Source: GWE2-40-63 sp050179685 (lineage in GTDB: Bacteria > Bacteroidota > Bacteroidia > Bacteroidales > SZUA-534). From it: DNA of 64,000 nt. Below the pieces are notes generated by a model. That model worked only from the letters and a program-made list of their open reading frames with translations. It searched no databases and was not told where the DNA came from. How positions within the stretch are numbered: position 1 is the first letter of the stretch; the number at the start of each line of letters is the position of its first letter. Made by a program: the position numbers and the translations under genes. Below, piece after piece: positions 30,377 through 38,802 of this stretch. The stretch covers positions 1-64,000 of the forward strand of contig JBFXEW010000011.1 of NCBI GenBank assembly GCA_050179685.1, read 5' to 3'.

Positions 30377-30778
30377 TTAGTCAAGAATGGTGATAATTGG
30401 AGCCAGGTATTCTTTTCCCTGCTTGGTAATGTTTATGGTTTGTTTTACTGTAACCCGTGCCGAAGGCGATTGAAATGTGCTGTCTTTTGAATAAACAAAA
30501 ATGGTATACTCGCCATTTTGCAGGTAGTTGAACCGATAATAACCATTATAACTGGTTTCGGCATCGTCGCTGTGAATAGAGTCGTTACCATAAATAATGT
30601 AAACATCTTCTTCTTCGCCCCAATATTCTGACACCACACGGCTAAAGTCGGCATTGTAATCGCGAACCCACACCCGACCTACAATCGATGAGGTGCCGCC
30701 TGTTCCTTCGGGTTTTTCGCACGCGGGTAAAACACCAAACAGCAGGGCGATTAGTAATAAGGGAAGTTTATTTTTCAT
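30377..30778 (-). CDS. Lipoprotein with a prealbumin-like domain, first gene of the polyphosphate operon
   Basis: A 133-residue lipoprotein; lipobox VLPACEKPEG with lipid anchor at Cys20. The rest is a single beta-sandwich of the carboxypeptidase-regulatory/Cna-B type: SSIVGRVWVRDYN, SYNGYYRFNYLQNGEYTIFVYSKDS and a closing beta strand. Only two bases separate it from the VTC gene, so cotranscription is near certain. Such domains often act as binding or stalk modules on the outer membrane. No function known in this setting. Confidence 0.75.
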   Translation of the reverse strand: MKNKLPLLLIALLFGVLPACEKPEGTGGTSSIVGRVWVRDYNADFSRVVSEYWGEEEDVYIIYGNDSIHSDDAETSYNGYYRFNYLQNGEYTIFVYSKDSTFQSPSARVTVKQTINITKQGKEYLAPIITILD

Positions 30779-31061
30779 TTTGATTGATTTTTTTGATATG
30801 AATTAAAAACCGTTATAATTTCACCCGTTTTATTTTTGATGAGTTATTTGCGGATTAAGGCCGCAAAGAACGCAAAATAAAAGACGAAAGCCGATTTTAT
30901 AATGGTAAAATTACGTTTTATAAAGAAAGCAAATATTAAATTAATTGCAAAATTGTTACAAAATAATGGTCAAAACTTAGAGTTTTTAAGAATTTGGTGC
31001 TGATATTGTTTTTATTCCCGCTATCGATATATTTGTATTTCAAACTTTTTATTTAAAACCA
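30779..31061. other. Divergent intergenic region, polyphosphate operon / cyclophilin
   Basis: 283 bases. A 7-bp perfect inverted repeat, TTTGCGG (30847-30853) and CCGCAAA (30861-30867), lies about 70 bases upstream of the polyphosphate operon and may be an operator. The cyclophilin promoter is at 31005-31035. Nothing else is recognised. Confidence 0.5.
31005..31035 (+). promoter_or_regulatory. Promoter of the cyclophilin lipoprotein gene
   Basis: ATTG (31005-31008), 19 bases, then TATATTTG (31028-31035). Only one base differs from the ideal -33/-7 pair. The ATG follows 26 bases later. Confidence 0.6.
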
Positions 31062-31916
31062 ATGAGAGAATTTCTGACACTAAGCCTGGTTACTTTGTTT
31101 ATATTCATTTCGTGCAGCAATAAAGCGCCACAGGAACAACAAACATCCACTGACGAAAGCCGAAGGATGGTTTTAATTCAGACTTCGTTTGGAGACATGA
31201 AAGTGGAGCTTTACAACGAAACACCCTTGCATCGCGACAACTTTATTAAATTGGTGGAGCAGGGATTTTACGACAGTTTGTTATTTCATCGGGTTATAAA
31301 TGCTTTTATGATTCAGGGGGGTGATCCCGATTCGAAAAATGCACCGGCAAACCTTCAGCTCGGAAACGGAGGCCCGGGTTATCAGTTAGATGCAGAGTTT
31401 CGCCCCGAATTATTTCATAAAAAAGGAGCCTTAGCGGCTGCCCGGGAACCCGACCAGGTAAATCCCCAAAAGCAATCATCGGGAAGCCAGTTTTATATTG
31501 TTCAGGGAAAAATATTTACACCTGAAATGCTTAAGCAGATGGAAGAAAAAGTAAACTTCCCCAAGCGAAAACAATTGGTGTTTGATTACATTGAAAAACC
31601 AGAAAACGCAGCGTTAAAACAACGGATCGATTCTCTGGGAAGAGCCCAAAACATGGTTGCGATGAATCAGGAATTTAACAATGTTGCAATTATGCTGGAG
31701 CCGGAGTATCAGAAACTCGATTTGTTCCAATACACAGCAGCTCAAATAGAAGTTTACGGAAAGCTCGGAGGCACGCCTCATTTGGATCAGAACTACACCG
31801 TATTTGGCCAGGTGGTTGAGGGGCTGCATGTAATTGACAGCATCGCTCAGGTTAAAACCAATCCGCAAAACCGCCCGCTTGAAGATGTTATTATGAAAAT
31901 GAAAGTAATAAAATAG
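31062..31916 (+). CDS. Cyclophilin-type peptidyl-prolyl isomerase lipoprotein
   Basis: A 284-residue lipoprotein (FIFISCSNK; lipid Cys about residue 18). The cyclophilin domain begins about residue 37: VLIQTSFGDMKVELYNETP, FHRVINAFMIQGGDP (catalytic Arg in FHRV), SSGSQFYIVQGK and YTVFGQVVEGLHVIDSI. An insertion of about 70 residues (about 150-230, helical, Glu/Lys-rich) splits the domain after SGSQFYIV; this is common in Bacteroidota exported cyclophilins. It probably assists folding in the periplasm or at the outer membrane. It ends without a gap against the convergent DUF77 gene (TAGCTA). Confidence 0.92.
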   Translation: MREFLTLSLVTLFIFISCSNKAPQEQQTSTDESRRMVLIQTSFGDMKVELYNETPLHRDNFIKLVEQGFYDSLLFHRVINAFMIQGGDPDSKNAPANLQLGNGGPGYQLDAEFRPELFHKKGALAAAREPDQVNPQKQSSGSQFYIVQGKIFTPEMLKQMEEKVNFPKRKQLVFDYIEKPENAALKQRIDSLGRAQNMVAMNQEFNNVAIMLEPEYQKLDLFQYTAAQIEVYGKLGGTPHLDQNYTVFGQVVEGLHVIDSIAQVKTNPQNRPLEDVIMKMKVIK

Positions 31917-32225
31917 CTATTTGTCTTTATTCAGCTTATTCATCACCGATTGAACTTTTGTTTCCATTAAGTTCGCAGCATCTTTTTTAATGTCAAGCTT
32001 TATTGTGGAATAAATACGCTTACTTTCTTCCTGCAAAAGTGTAGCAGCCTTTTCAACAATCTCCAGAGCCTCACCAACGGTTGGCGTTTCTATCAGGGTT
32101 CCCATGGCAGTAAGTTGAAACGGATAACCACTTTCTTTTATCATTTCAATTACTTGTGTCACCTGCTGGCTGACACTAATTCCCTGGTCGGTAGGGAAGA
32201 TTGCAAATTCCATTAATACAGCCAT
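31917..32225 (-). CDS. MTH1187/YqgV-family thiamine-binding protein (DUF77)
   Basis: A 102-residue protein, starting MAVLMEFAIFPTDQGISVSQ at the ATG at 32225; an upstream extension to 32258 would overlap the previous gene. The ferredoxin-like DUF77 fold is recognised by FAIFPTD, QLTAMGTLIETPTVGEALEIV and the length near 100. Members of this family have been shown to bind thiamine or HMP. It lies 7 bases after the Big_5 lipoprotein gene. No thiamine biosynthesis gene is adjacent, although thiL lies 16 kb away. Confidence 0.8.
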   Translation of the reverse strand: MAVLMEFAIFPTDQGISVSQQVTQVIEMIKESGYPFQLTAMGTLIETPTVGEALEIVEKAATLLQEESKRIYSTIKLDIKKDAANLMETKVQSVMNKLNKDK

Positions 32226-32232
32226 AATATGC

Positions 32233-34182
32233 TTATTGTCTGCCCGAAGAAGCGCCAAATTTAGGCTGGCTTGCTGCTCCCTGGCTTGTTTTTTTATCCT
32301 TTTTTAAATTTGGAGGACCTACCGGGAACAATTCCCATTCGTATTCCATATCCCAATTGCCTTTGGTTTCAACTTGCTGAGGAAAATAAAATACCGGCTC
32401 CGGTTGACGCATTTCTTTTAGGTTTCCGGTATCCCACTTATCGTTTTGGTTTAAATCGAAAAACAATTTAAAGATGTATTTTTTAGGTTGCAGAAAATCG
32501 TAGGTTAAGGTTGTGTCGCTCCAGATTTTTCGCTCTTCAAGCACGAGTTCTTTTTCGTCCATTAGCTGAATTATCGACGGTTCAACCACGCCCATTATAT
32601 GCATCTGAATGTTGCTGTAATATTCAGTTCCGCGCGTGGTAAATGTGTATTTTATTGAATCGTTGGTGTTATTATAGATATCGGTAAAAGCTCCTTTATT
32701 TACTATGAGTTCGTATTTTTCATCTTCTTCAACTTTAAAATGAAGCAAATAGTTTCGGAGCTTAAATTCAGGATTTTTAATTTCAAACTTAACCGAGCTG
32801 CGTAGGCTGTCGTCAACAATTTTATTGAACACAATGTGTTCCTTTTGAACTTTAGCAATGGGGAAGCGGGACAATAATTCCACGGGTTTGTTCAGGTCGA
32901 ATTGTCCTTTAGCATTGCTAATAAAAGTGAGTTCCGATGGTGGAGGAGTTGAGTCAACCTCGGCCTCTTCTTCTTTATTTGCAAAAACATTCAAATTAAA
33001 ACGGCCGCCTTTTTTTTGTTCGGCCTTGCTTTTTGATGCTTCTTCTTTGGGTTGAAATTGGGCTAAAACCGTATCGGTTCTTACAAAATCAAGTTGGTTT
33101 GAATCTTTCATGGTATAACTCAAACTGAAGAAAAGGCTGTCGGAATTAAAAAGGGCCGAATCTTTTATCCAAAATATCAGCGAATCGTTTTTGAGTAAAG
33201 GTTCTTTTACAAACCAATCTTTATCCGAAACTTTATCAAGGGGAGCGAGTTTAAAATTTTCATCTACCGGAAGGTTAAAAGCAAAAATCACCTGCTGTCT
33301 TTCGGGGCGATAAACTTGTCTGAAATACTGTGTGGCGTAGTCTTCAACAAACATAAACAGCCGAATATCGCCAATGGTAGTAACAAGTTCCTGATACTGT
33401 ATCACCGAGTCGCGATAAACCGTATCCTGCAAATCTGGTGAGATAAAATCAAGCAATTTTAAGGTGTCAATTACCGTAATTTCTTTGAAACCAGGCGAAA
33501 AGGCAGAATCCATAAAGGCAATTCCTTCGTTGGGTAAATCAAACTTCATGTTGTTGTTCATGTCGCGAAGTCCGAAAATGTAATACGGTTTATTCTTTAA
33601 GTTGGTAACAAAAAAACGGCCTTCCGCATCTGTTTTGGCCACATAATCGGGTATTTGGGTTCGTGGTATCGAGTCGTTGAACTGCTCGTACATCATTACA
33701 AAAAGCGAGGGTTCGGTTTTATAATCAAAAGCGTTTGATAGAACACCGCCCACGTAGAGCGAATCGAACTCTGGTCCGGTTGAAAATTCAAACTGAAAAT
33801 TTGTTAATGGGTTGTTCTCGTTTAAATCGACAATGGCATTGTAAAAATTGAAATTATAGGTGGTGCTGTCTTTCAGTTGATTATTAATATGAATCAGCAG
33901 GTTTTTTCCACGCAGCTTTATTTCGGGTTTTTCAGGCAAGGGCGGTGATACCAATAATTCCTGATTGACATTCTTTAGTACGATAAACTCATCGAACTGC
34001 ACCAGAATTTTATCGGCCGAAAAATTGGTTGAATAGTTTAGTGGTTTGCTTTTTAACGGAACCGGCGGAGCTTCATCTTTTGGACCTCCGGCAGGTGCCG
34101 ACATTCTTGCGCACGAAGCTAAAAAAATAAAAAAGGATAACAGCGCGAGGGCTGCAAAACGGAATGAGGAAAGATGCTTCAT
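32233..34182 (-). CDS. Ig-like (Big_5) domain lipoprotein
   Basis: A 649-residue lipoprotein. The start is the ATG at 34182 (MKHLSSFRFAALALL), with lipobox FLASCARMSAPAGGPKDEAPP; the frame extends 42 codons upstream without signal character. After the Cys, residues about 40-135 are a bacterial Ig-like Big_5 domain (YSTNFSADKILVQFDEFIVL, DSTTYNFNF). A beta-rich body follows with NDKWDTGN and FDLPNEGIAF (calcium-like loops). The family is widespread in Bacteroidota, with surface or periplasmic location and unknown function. The DUF77 gene follows at 7 bases. Confidence 0.78.
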   Translation of the reverse strand: MKHLSSFRFAALALLSFFIFLASCARMSAPAGGPKDEAPPVPLKSKPLNYSTNFSADKILVQFDEFIVLKNVNQELLVSPPLPEKPEIKLRGKNLLIHINNQLKDSTTYNFNFYNAIVDLNENNPLTNFQFEFSTGPEFDSLYVGGVLSNAFDYKTEPSLFVMMYEQFNDSIPRTQIPDYVAKTDAEGRFFVTNLKNKPYYIFGLRDMNNNMKFDLPNEGIAFMDSAFSPGFKEITVIDTLKLLDFISPDLQDTVYRDSVIQYQELVTTIGDIRLFMFVEDYATQYFRQVYRPERQQVIFAFNLPVDENFKLAPLDKVSDKDWFVKEPLLKNDSLIFWIKDSALFNSDSLFFSLSYTMKDSNQLDFVRTDTVLAQFQPKEEASKSKAEQKKGGRFNLNVFANKEEEAEVDSTPPPSELTFISNAKGQFDLNKPVELLSRFPIAKVQKEHIVFNKIVDDSLRSSVKFEIKNPEFKLRNYLLHFKVEEDEKYELIVNKGAFTDIYNNTNDSIKYTFTTRGTEYYSNIQMHIMGVVEPSIIQLMDEKELVLEERKIWSDTTLTYDFLQPKKYIFKLFFDLNQNDKWDTGNLKEMRQPEPVFYFPQQVETKGNWDMEYEWELFPVGPPNLKKDKKTSQGAASQPKFGASSGRQ

Positions 34183-34259
34183 GTATTCAATATTTCTTAT
34201 CGATTCTTTACGGATAAAATCATTAACAGAGTCATAAAAAAGCCGTATTTTACCAAATG

Positions 34260-34267
34260 CAAACATA
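34260..34267 (-). promoter_or_regulatory. Probable -7 box for the Big_5 lipoprotein gene
   Basis: Minus-strand TATGTTTG followed by C, 77 bases before the ATG at 34182. No -33 TTTG. It supports the shorter start, since transcription would begin near 34253. Confidence 0.45.
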
Positions 34268-34276
34268 CAAAGATTT

Positions 34277-35929
34277 ATGAACAATTCTGAAAACTTCAGC
34301 TCGTGCAAAAGAGATGCCTTAATTGGTGAAATGGAGAAAAAAAAATTCGATTTGATTATTTTTGGTGGTGGAATTACCGGCGCCGGAATTGCTCTCGATG
34401 CAATTTCACGCGGACTGTCGGTTGCTTTGATTGAACAAAACGATTTTGCGTCGGGAACCAGCAGCCGTTCAACAAAACTGGTTCATGGCGGATTGCGCTA
34501 TCTTGAAAAACTACAATTAAAATTTGTTGCTCAACTGGGAAAAGAACGAAAAATTCTTCACGACAATGCAACGCATCTTGTGCTGCCAACGCCGGTTTAT
34601 CTGCCCATTTTTAAAGGTGGACAGTTAAATAGAGTGCTTTCATATTTTGGCTTGCTCATTTATGATTTTTTAGCCGGCGTTAAAAAAGAATATAAAGCAA
34701 TTTGGATAAAAAAGGATCGGCTTTTACAAAAGTATCCGTTTATCGATAGTAAAGGATTGAAAGGAGCTTACCGCTATTATGAATACCGGACAAACGACGG
34801 CCGCCTGGTAATAGAAACGGTGAAAAAAGCAGCGGAACTTGGAGCTTATACATTGAATTATTGTGAAGTAGAACAGCTTTTGGAAGCTAATCAGCAAGTA
34901 TCTGGTGCCAAACTCCGGGATGTGTTAAGCGGACGAATGTTTTCAATTAACGGAGCGGTTTTGGTTAATGCAACAGGTCCCTGGTGCGAACAGTTTATGA
35001 ATCATTTCGACAAACCCATGGCCAAATCTCTTTATCCAACCAAAGGAGTGCATTTGGTTTTTCCAAAAGAGCGATTTCCGCTTCAGGAGGCTTTTTATTT
35101 TGACACCCACGACAAGCGGATGATTTTTGCCATTCCCCGAAACAATCAGGTTTACCTGGGAACAACCGACACACCGTATCAGGATAATCTGCGTAAACCG
35201 CTTGTTACCGATGGCGATGTGACTTATTTATTAAAAGCAGCCAACAGTAAATTTACCGGATTGAATTTGGAGAAAAAGGATATAATATCATGTTGGGCCG
35301 GAATTCGTCCTTTAATTCAGGATCCTGGAAAATCACCGGGCGAAATTAGCCGTAAAGAAGAGGTGTTTGTTTCAGAATCGGGTTTAATTTCAATTACAGG
35401 AGGCAAACTTACCGGTTTTCGCTTAATGGCAAAAACAGTAGTCGACAAGGTTTTGCACAAGCTAAATAAACCGCAGGTAAAATGTCAGACTCAGCACATC
35501 AGGGCTTCGGGAAGCAATTGGGAAAATCCGCCAACCGTTGAAAAGCTTATCGAAATTGCCGATGCCAGGTACGACGAAGCCAAACAAACCGGCGTTTCTG
35601 TGCCCGATTTTAAGGAATTGTTTTATCGCTATGGCACCAATGTCGATAAAATTACCGAAAAAGCTTATGAGCTGCGTCGCGAATGTTCAAGCGCAACAGA
35701 TTGCTGGCTAAAGGCTGAATTGTGGTATGCCGTTACTTATGAACGAGTGGCCCGACTTGCCGATTTTTTAATTTACCGAACCGAAAAAGTTCTATTTCAG
35801 CCCGAGTGGGTCGAGCAACATTTGGTTCAGGTTGCCGATATTATGGCCGGCTTGTTGAAATGGGACGAAACGACCAAACAGAAAGAAATTGATTTGTTTC
35901 ACGAACAATGGAGTTGGTATCGGCTTTAA
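34277..35929 (+). CDS. glpD: FAD-dependent glycerol-3-phosphate dehydrogenase
   Basis: A 550-residue flavoenzyme that oxidises glycerol 3-phosphate to dihydroxyacetone phosphate and passes electrons to quinone at the inner membrane. The FAD Rossmann motif is LIIFGGGITGAGIALDA at about residues 25-41, followed by EQNDFASGTSSRSTKLVHGGLRYLE, the GlpD fingerprint. The C-terminal domain is helical (TYERVARLADFL). Length is normal. An internal Met at residue 19 is possible, but the N-terminal residues resemble those of other GlpD proteins. No glpK or glpF lies nearby. Confidence 0.94.
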   Translation: MNNSENFSSCKRDALIGEMEKKKFDLIIFGGGITGAGIALDAISRGLSVALIEQNDFASGTSSRSTKLVHGGLRYLEKLQLKFVAQLGKERKILHDNATHLVLPTPVYLPIFKGGQLNRVLSYFGLLIYDFLAGVKKEYKAIWIKKDRLLQKYPFIDSKGLKGAYRYYEYRTNDGRLVIETVKKAAELGAYTLNYCEVEQLLEANQQVSGAKLRDVLSGRMFSINGAVLVNATGPWCEQFMNHFDKPMAKSLYPTKGVHLVFPKERFPLQEAFYFDTHDKRMIFAIPRNNQVYLGTTDTPYQDNLRKPLVTDGDVTYLLKAANSKFTGLNLEKKDIISCWAGIRPLIQDPGKSPGEISRKEEVFVSESGLISITGGKLTGFRLMAKTVVDKVLHKLNKPQVKCQTQHIRASGSNWENPPTVEKLIEIADARYDEAKQTGVSVPDFKELFYRYGTNVDKITEKAYELRRECSSATDCWLKAELWYAVTYERVARLADFLIYRTEKVLFQPEWVEQHLVQVADIMAGLLKWDETTKQKEIDLFHEQWSWYRL

Positions 35930-35951
35930 GAGCGGAAATTAAAAATTTGTT

Positions 35952-35959
35952 TATTTTTG
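35952..35959 (+). promoter_or_regulatory. Probable -7 box for the caspase-like lipoprotein gene
   Basis: TATTTTTG followed by C, a full match to TAnnTTTG, 72 bases before the ATG. No -33 TTTG at the expected position. Confidence 0.45.
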
Positions 35960-36031
35960 CACGCAACCAAAGAACACTCTTTGTTATCTAACTGAACGCA
36001 AACAAATTATACAACAAAACCGTTTTTCAAA

Positions 36032-37315
36032 ATGTCTTTCTTTTATAAGTCCAATATATTTCGGCATCTGTTTTTATGGGCAATCGCTTTGAGTTTCTCT
36101 TCGTGTGCTGCTATTATATCGGGTTCACAGCAAAATATTCGGGTAAAAACGGAACCCAAAGGTGCCCTGGTTTTTATTAACGGGCAAAACACCTATAAAC
36201 AAACACCCTGTAAGGTTAAGGTAAAACGTCGGCAGAAACGTCCGCTAAAATTCCGACAGGAAAACAAAATTGAAATTACTGCAAAAAAAGAGGGCTACCA
36301 AGATTCAAAACTGATTGTTGGCTCATCGTTTAATGTGATTTCGGTTCCCAGCATATTTTTTGGCGGGGTTCCTTTTCTTGCCGATCTGATGGTGGGGGCA
36401 CACCTAAAATATCCCCGAAATAATTTTTTGGCACTCGAGCCCATACAACCTGAGGTTAAACCACCCATGAGGTTGCCTGAAGATTTAGCTGATGAACCAT
36501 CGCTGCTTCCCGATTTAATTAGCGACATCGCCCTGGATATTCCGCAAATTAACCGGACTTATCCCAATAAGTTTGCCCTGATAATAGGAAACGAACATTA
36601 TTCGAACCGTCACAACAACTTGCCCGGCGAAGTAGATGTGAGTTTTGCCGTAAACGATGCCGGTTTATTTAAGGCCTATGCTACCAAAACCCTGGGAATT
36701 CCTGCCGAGAACATTATTTTTATTACCGATGCCACGCAGGCACAAATGAAAAAAGGCATCAATAAATTGAACCTTTTGGCTCAAGCCTATGGTCCGGAAT
36801 CTGAGCTTTTCTTTTATTATGCCGGACACGGACTGCCGCATCCGGCAACCAGCGAATCGTATTTATTGCCCATCGATTTAACCGGTAACGACATCGATTT
36901 GGCTTTAAAACTCGACGATGTTTATTTAAGTCTGAGTGAACATCCCAGCCAAAAAATAACCTGTATATTGGATTGCTGCTTTTCCGGAGGAGCCCGAAAC
37001 AAAGAGATTGTTCAGGCACGGGGGGTAAAAGTTGTGCCCAAAGTCAACCCGGTTTCCGGCAACATGGTTGTTTTTGCAGCCAGTTCGGGTAACCAAACCG
37101 CCCATGCTTATTCACAAAAGAAACACGGATTGTACACCTATTATTTTCTAAAGAAACTAAAAGAAAAGAAAGGAAACGTTACCATGGGTGAGATGCAAAA
37201 CTACCTGAAAAAAGAAGTTTCAATTCAATCCATTTTATTGAACGATAAACCACAATATCCCCAAATCGTTGTTTCTCCACAGGTTAATGATGCCTGGCAG
37301 AGCTGGCATTTTTAA
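36032..37315 (+). CDS. Caspase-like (C14) lipoprotein with PEGA domain
   Basis: A 427-residue protein with three parts. An N-terminal lipoprotein signal (LSFSSCAAIIS; Cys25). A PEGA-type domain at about residues 33-100 (VKTEPKGALVFINGQNTYK). A caspase/metacaspase domain at about residues 178-330 with NKFALIIGNEHY, catalytic His266 in YYAGHGLP and Cys316 in LDCCFSGGA. The short hydrophobic piece at about 103-125 may be a hinge. C14 proteases usually act in the cytosol; an outer-membrane anchored form would act outside it. No substrate or partner is evident. It has its own promoter and a weak hairpin after it. Confidence 0.88.
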   Translation: MSFFYKSNIFRHLFLWAIALSFSSCAAIISGSQQNIRVKTEPKGALVFINGQNTYKQTPCKVKVKRRQKRPLKFRQENKIEITAKKEGYQDSKLIVGSSFNVISVPSIFFGGVPFLADLMVGAHLKYPRNNFLALEPIQPEVKPPMRLPEDLADEPSLLPDLISDIALDIPQINRTYPNKFALIIGNEHYSNRHNNLPGEVDVSFAVNDAGLFKAYATKTLGIPAENIIFITDATQAQMKKGINKLNLLAQAYGPESELFFYYAGHGLPHPATSESYLLPIDLTGNDIDLALKLDDVYLSLSEHPSQKITCILDCCFSGGARNKEIVQARGVKVVPKVNPVSGNMVVFAASSGNQTAHAYSQKKHGLYTYYFLKKLKEKKGNVTMGEMQNYLKKEVSIQSILLNDKPQYPQIVVSPQVNDAWQSWHF

Positions 37316-37328
37316 TTCCTTAGTTTTG

Positions 37329-37354
37329 GGTGCAATTCAGGAAAATGCACCTTT
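37329..37354 (+). terminator. Possible weak terminator after the caspase-like gene
   Basis: GGTGCA (37329-37334) pairs with TGCACC (37346-37351) around an 11-base loop, followed by only a short T run. Weak. Confidence 0.35.
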
Positions 37355-37414
37355 GGATTAAAAATTAAAAGAATTAAATTCGCAGATTAATTCAAACACT
37401 AAATATTTTGTTCT

Positions 37415-38758
37415 ATGGGAGCATTTCATGCCTACGATATTAGAGGAATCTATAATAAAGATTTTAATAAAGACGATGTTTATAAAATTGGGTTTTTTAT
37501 TCCGGAATTGTTAAAAACCGATAAAGTACTGGTTGGTCGCGATGTTCGGGTTTCGTCGCCCGAAGTTTTTGAATACTTGTGCAAAGGAATTACTGACGCT
37601 GGCGCCGATGTGCATAATATTGGCCTGGCAACCACACCGATGGTTTATTGGTCGACTGCAAAATATGGCTTCAATGCTTCGGTGCAAATAACCGCATCGC
37701 ACAACACCAAAGAGTATAACGGCTTAAAAGTGTCGCGCGAAAATGCTTTGCCCGTTGGTTACGATACCGGATTGGGAACCATCGAAAAATGGATGAAGGA
37801 AAGAGCCATTGTTCCTGTGGAAAAGAAGGGAAAAGTAATTGATGTTGAAGTTAAAAACGCCTACCTGAATTTCCAGAAGAAATACCTGAGCGACTTTTCG
37901 AATTTAAGCATGGCCGTCGATTGTTCAAATGGTATGGCGGGTTTACTGATTAAGGATTTGTTGGGTGAGGCACCGGTTTATCTTTACGAAGAACTTGACG
38001 GAACCTTTCCAAATCATGAAGCCAACCCGCTAATTGAGGAAAACGTAGCCGATTTAAAAGCCGCCGTTCTTAAAAACCACAGCGACATAGGAGTAATTTT
38101 TGATGGCGATGCCGACCGTGTAATGTTTGTTGATGAAAAAGGCAAATTTATATCGCCCGATTTAATTATTGGTTTAATGGCGCATTATTTCCTCGAAGAA
38201 AAAGGATTGAAAGGAAATGTATTGCAGGATATTCGTACATCAAAAGCCGTTGCCGAATACATTCAGGAGTTTGGATCAACCATGCACATGTGGCGCGTTG
38301 GCCGGGCTTTTGCAGCACTTAAACTTCGCGAAATTGATGGCATTTTTGGTGGCGAACTGGCCGGACATTATTACTTCCGCGATTTTTACTATTCCGATTC
38401 GGGGTTGCTGGCCATGCTGATTGTGCTCGATATTGTTAGCAAACAAAAAGCAAAGGGCAAAACCCTTTCGCAACTCATCGACGGTATTCGCAAATACGCC
38501 AATTCGGGAGAAATAAATTTCAAGATTGAAAAGAAAAAAGAGGCTATGGACGCTGTTCGGGATCATTTTATGGCAGCAGAAAATGCAACGGCGTCGTTCG
38601 ATTTTGATGGTTATCGGGTTGAATTTGCCGAATGGTGGTTTAACATTCGTCCCAGCAATACTGAACCGTATTTACGCTTACTGGCTGAAGCAAAAACAGA
38701 CGCCTTATTAAACGAAAAGATTGAAAAAATTAAGGAAATCATTCACCAATTCGAATAA
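37415..38758 (+). CDS. manB: Phosphomannomutase/phosphoglucomutase
   Basis: A 447-residue alpha-D-phosphohexomutase that interconverts mannose 1- and 6-phosphate (or glucose phosphates) for GDP-mannose and polysaccharide synthesis. Catalytic phosphoserine Ser95 sits in QITASHNTKEYNG. The metal loop is DGDADR, sugar-binding GGELAGHYYF and the phosphate-binding RPSNTEPYLRLL loop are all present. Length is normal for the PMM/PGM group. PMM versus PGM specificity cannot be decided from sequence. It ends at a strong terminator. Confidence 0.9.
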   Translation: MGAFHAYDIRGIYNKDFNKDDVYKIGFFIPELLKTDKVLVGRDVRVSSPEVFEYLCKGITDAGADVHNIGLATTPMVYWSTAKYGFNASVQITASHNTKEYNGLKVSRENALPVGYDTGLGTIEKWMKERAIVPVEKKGKVIDVEVKNAYLNFQKKYLSDFSNLSMAVDCSNGMAGLLIKDLLGEAPVYLYEELDGTFPNHEANPLIEENVADLKAAVLKNHSDIGVIFDGDADRVMFVDEKGKFISPDLIIGLMAHYFLEEKGLKGNVLQDIRTSKAVAEYIQEFGSTMHMWRVGRAFAALKLREIDGIFGGELAGHYYFRDFYYSDSGLLAMLIVLDIVSKQKAKGKTLSQLIDGIRKYANSGEINFKIEKKKEAMDAVRDHFMAAENATASFDFDGYRVEFAEWWFNIRPSNTEPYLRLLAEAKTDALLNEKIEKIKEIIHQFE

Positions 38759-38784
38759 AAAAAGGGCATTAAGCCCTTTTTTTA
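38758..38784. terminator. Bidirectional terminator after phosphomannomutase
   Basis: AAAGGGC (38761-38767) pairs with GCCCTTT (38773-38779) around a 5-base loop, with A-tract before and T-tract after. It serves both the mutase gene and the convergent hydrolase lipoprotein gene. Confidence 0.85.
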
Positions 38785-38802
38785 TTAAGTGTTTTGAATG
38801 TC

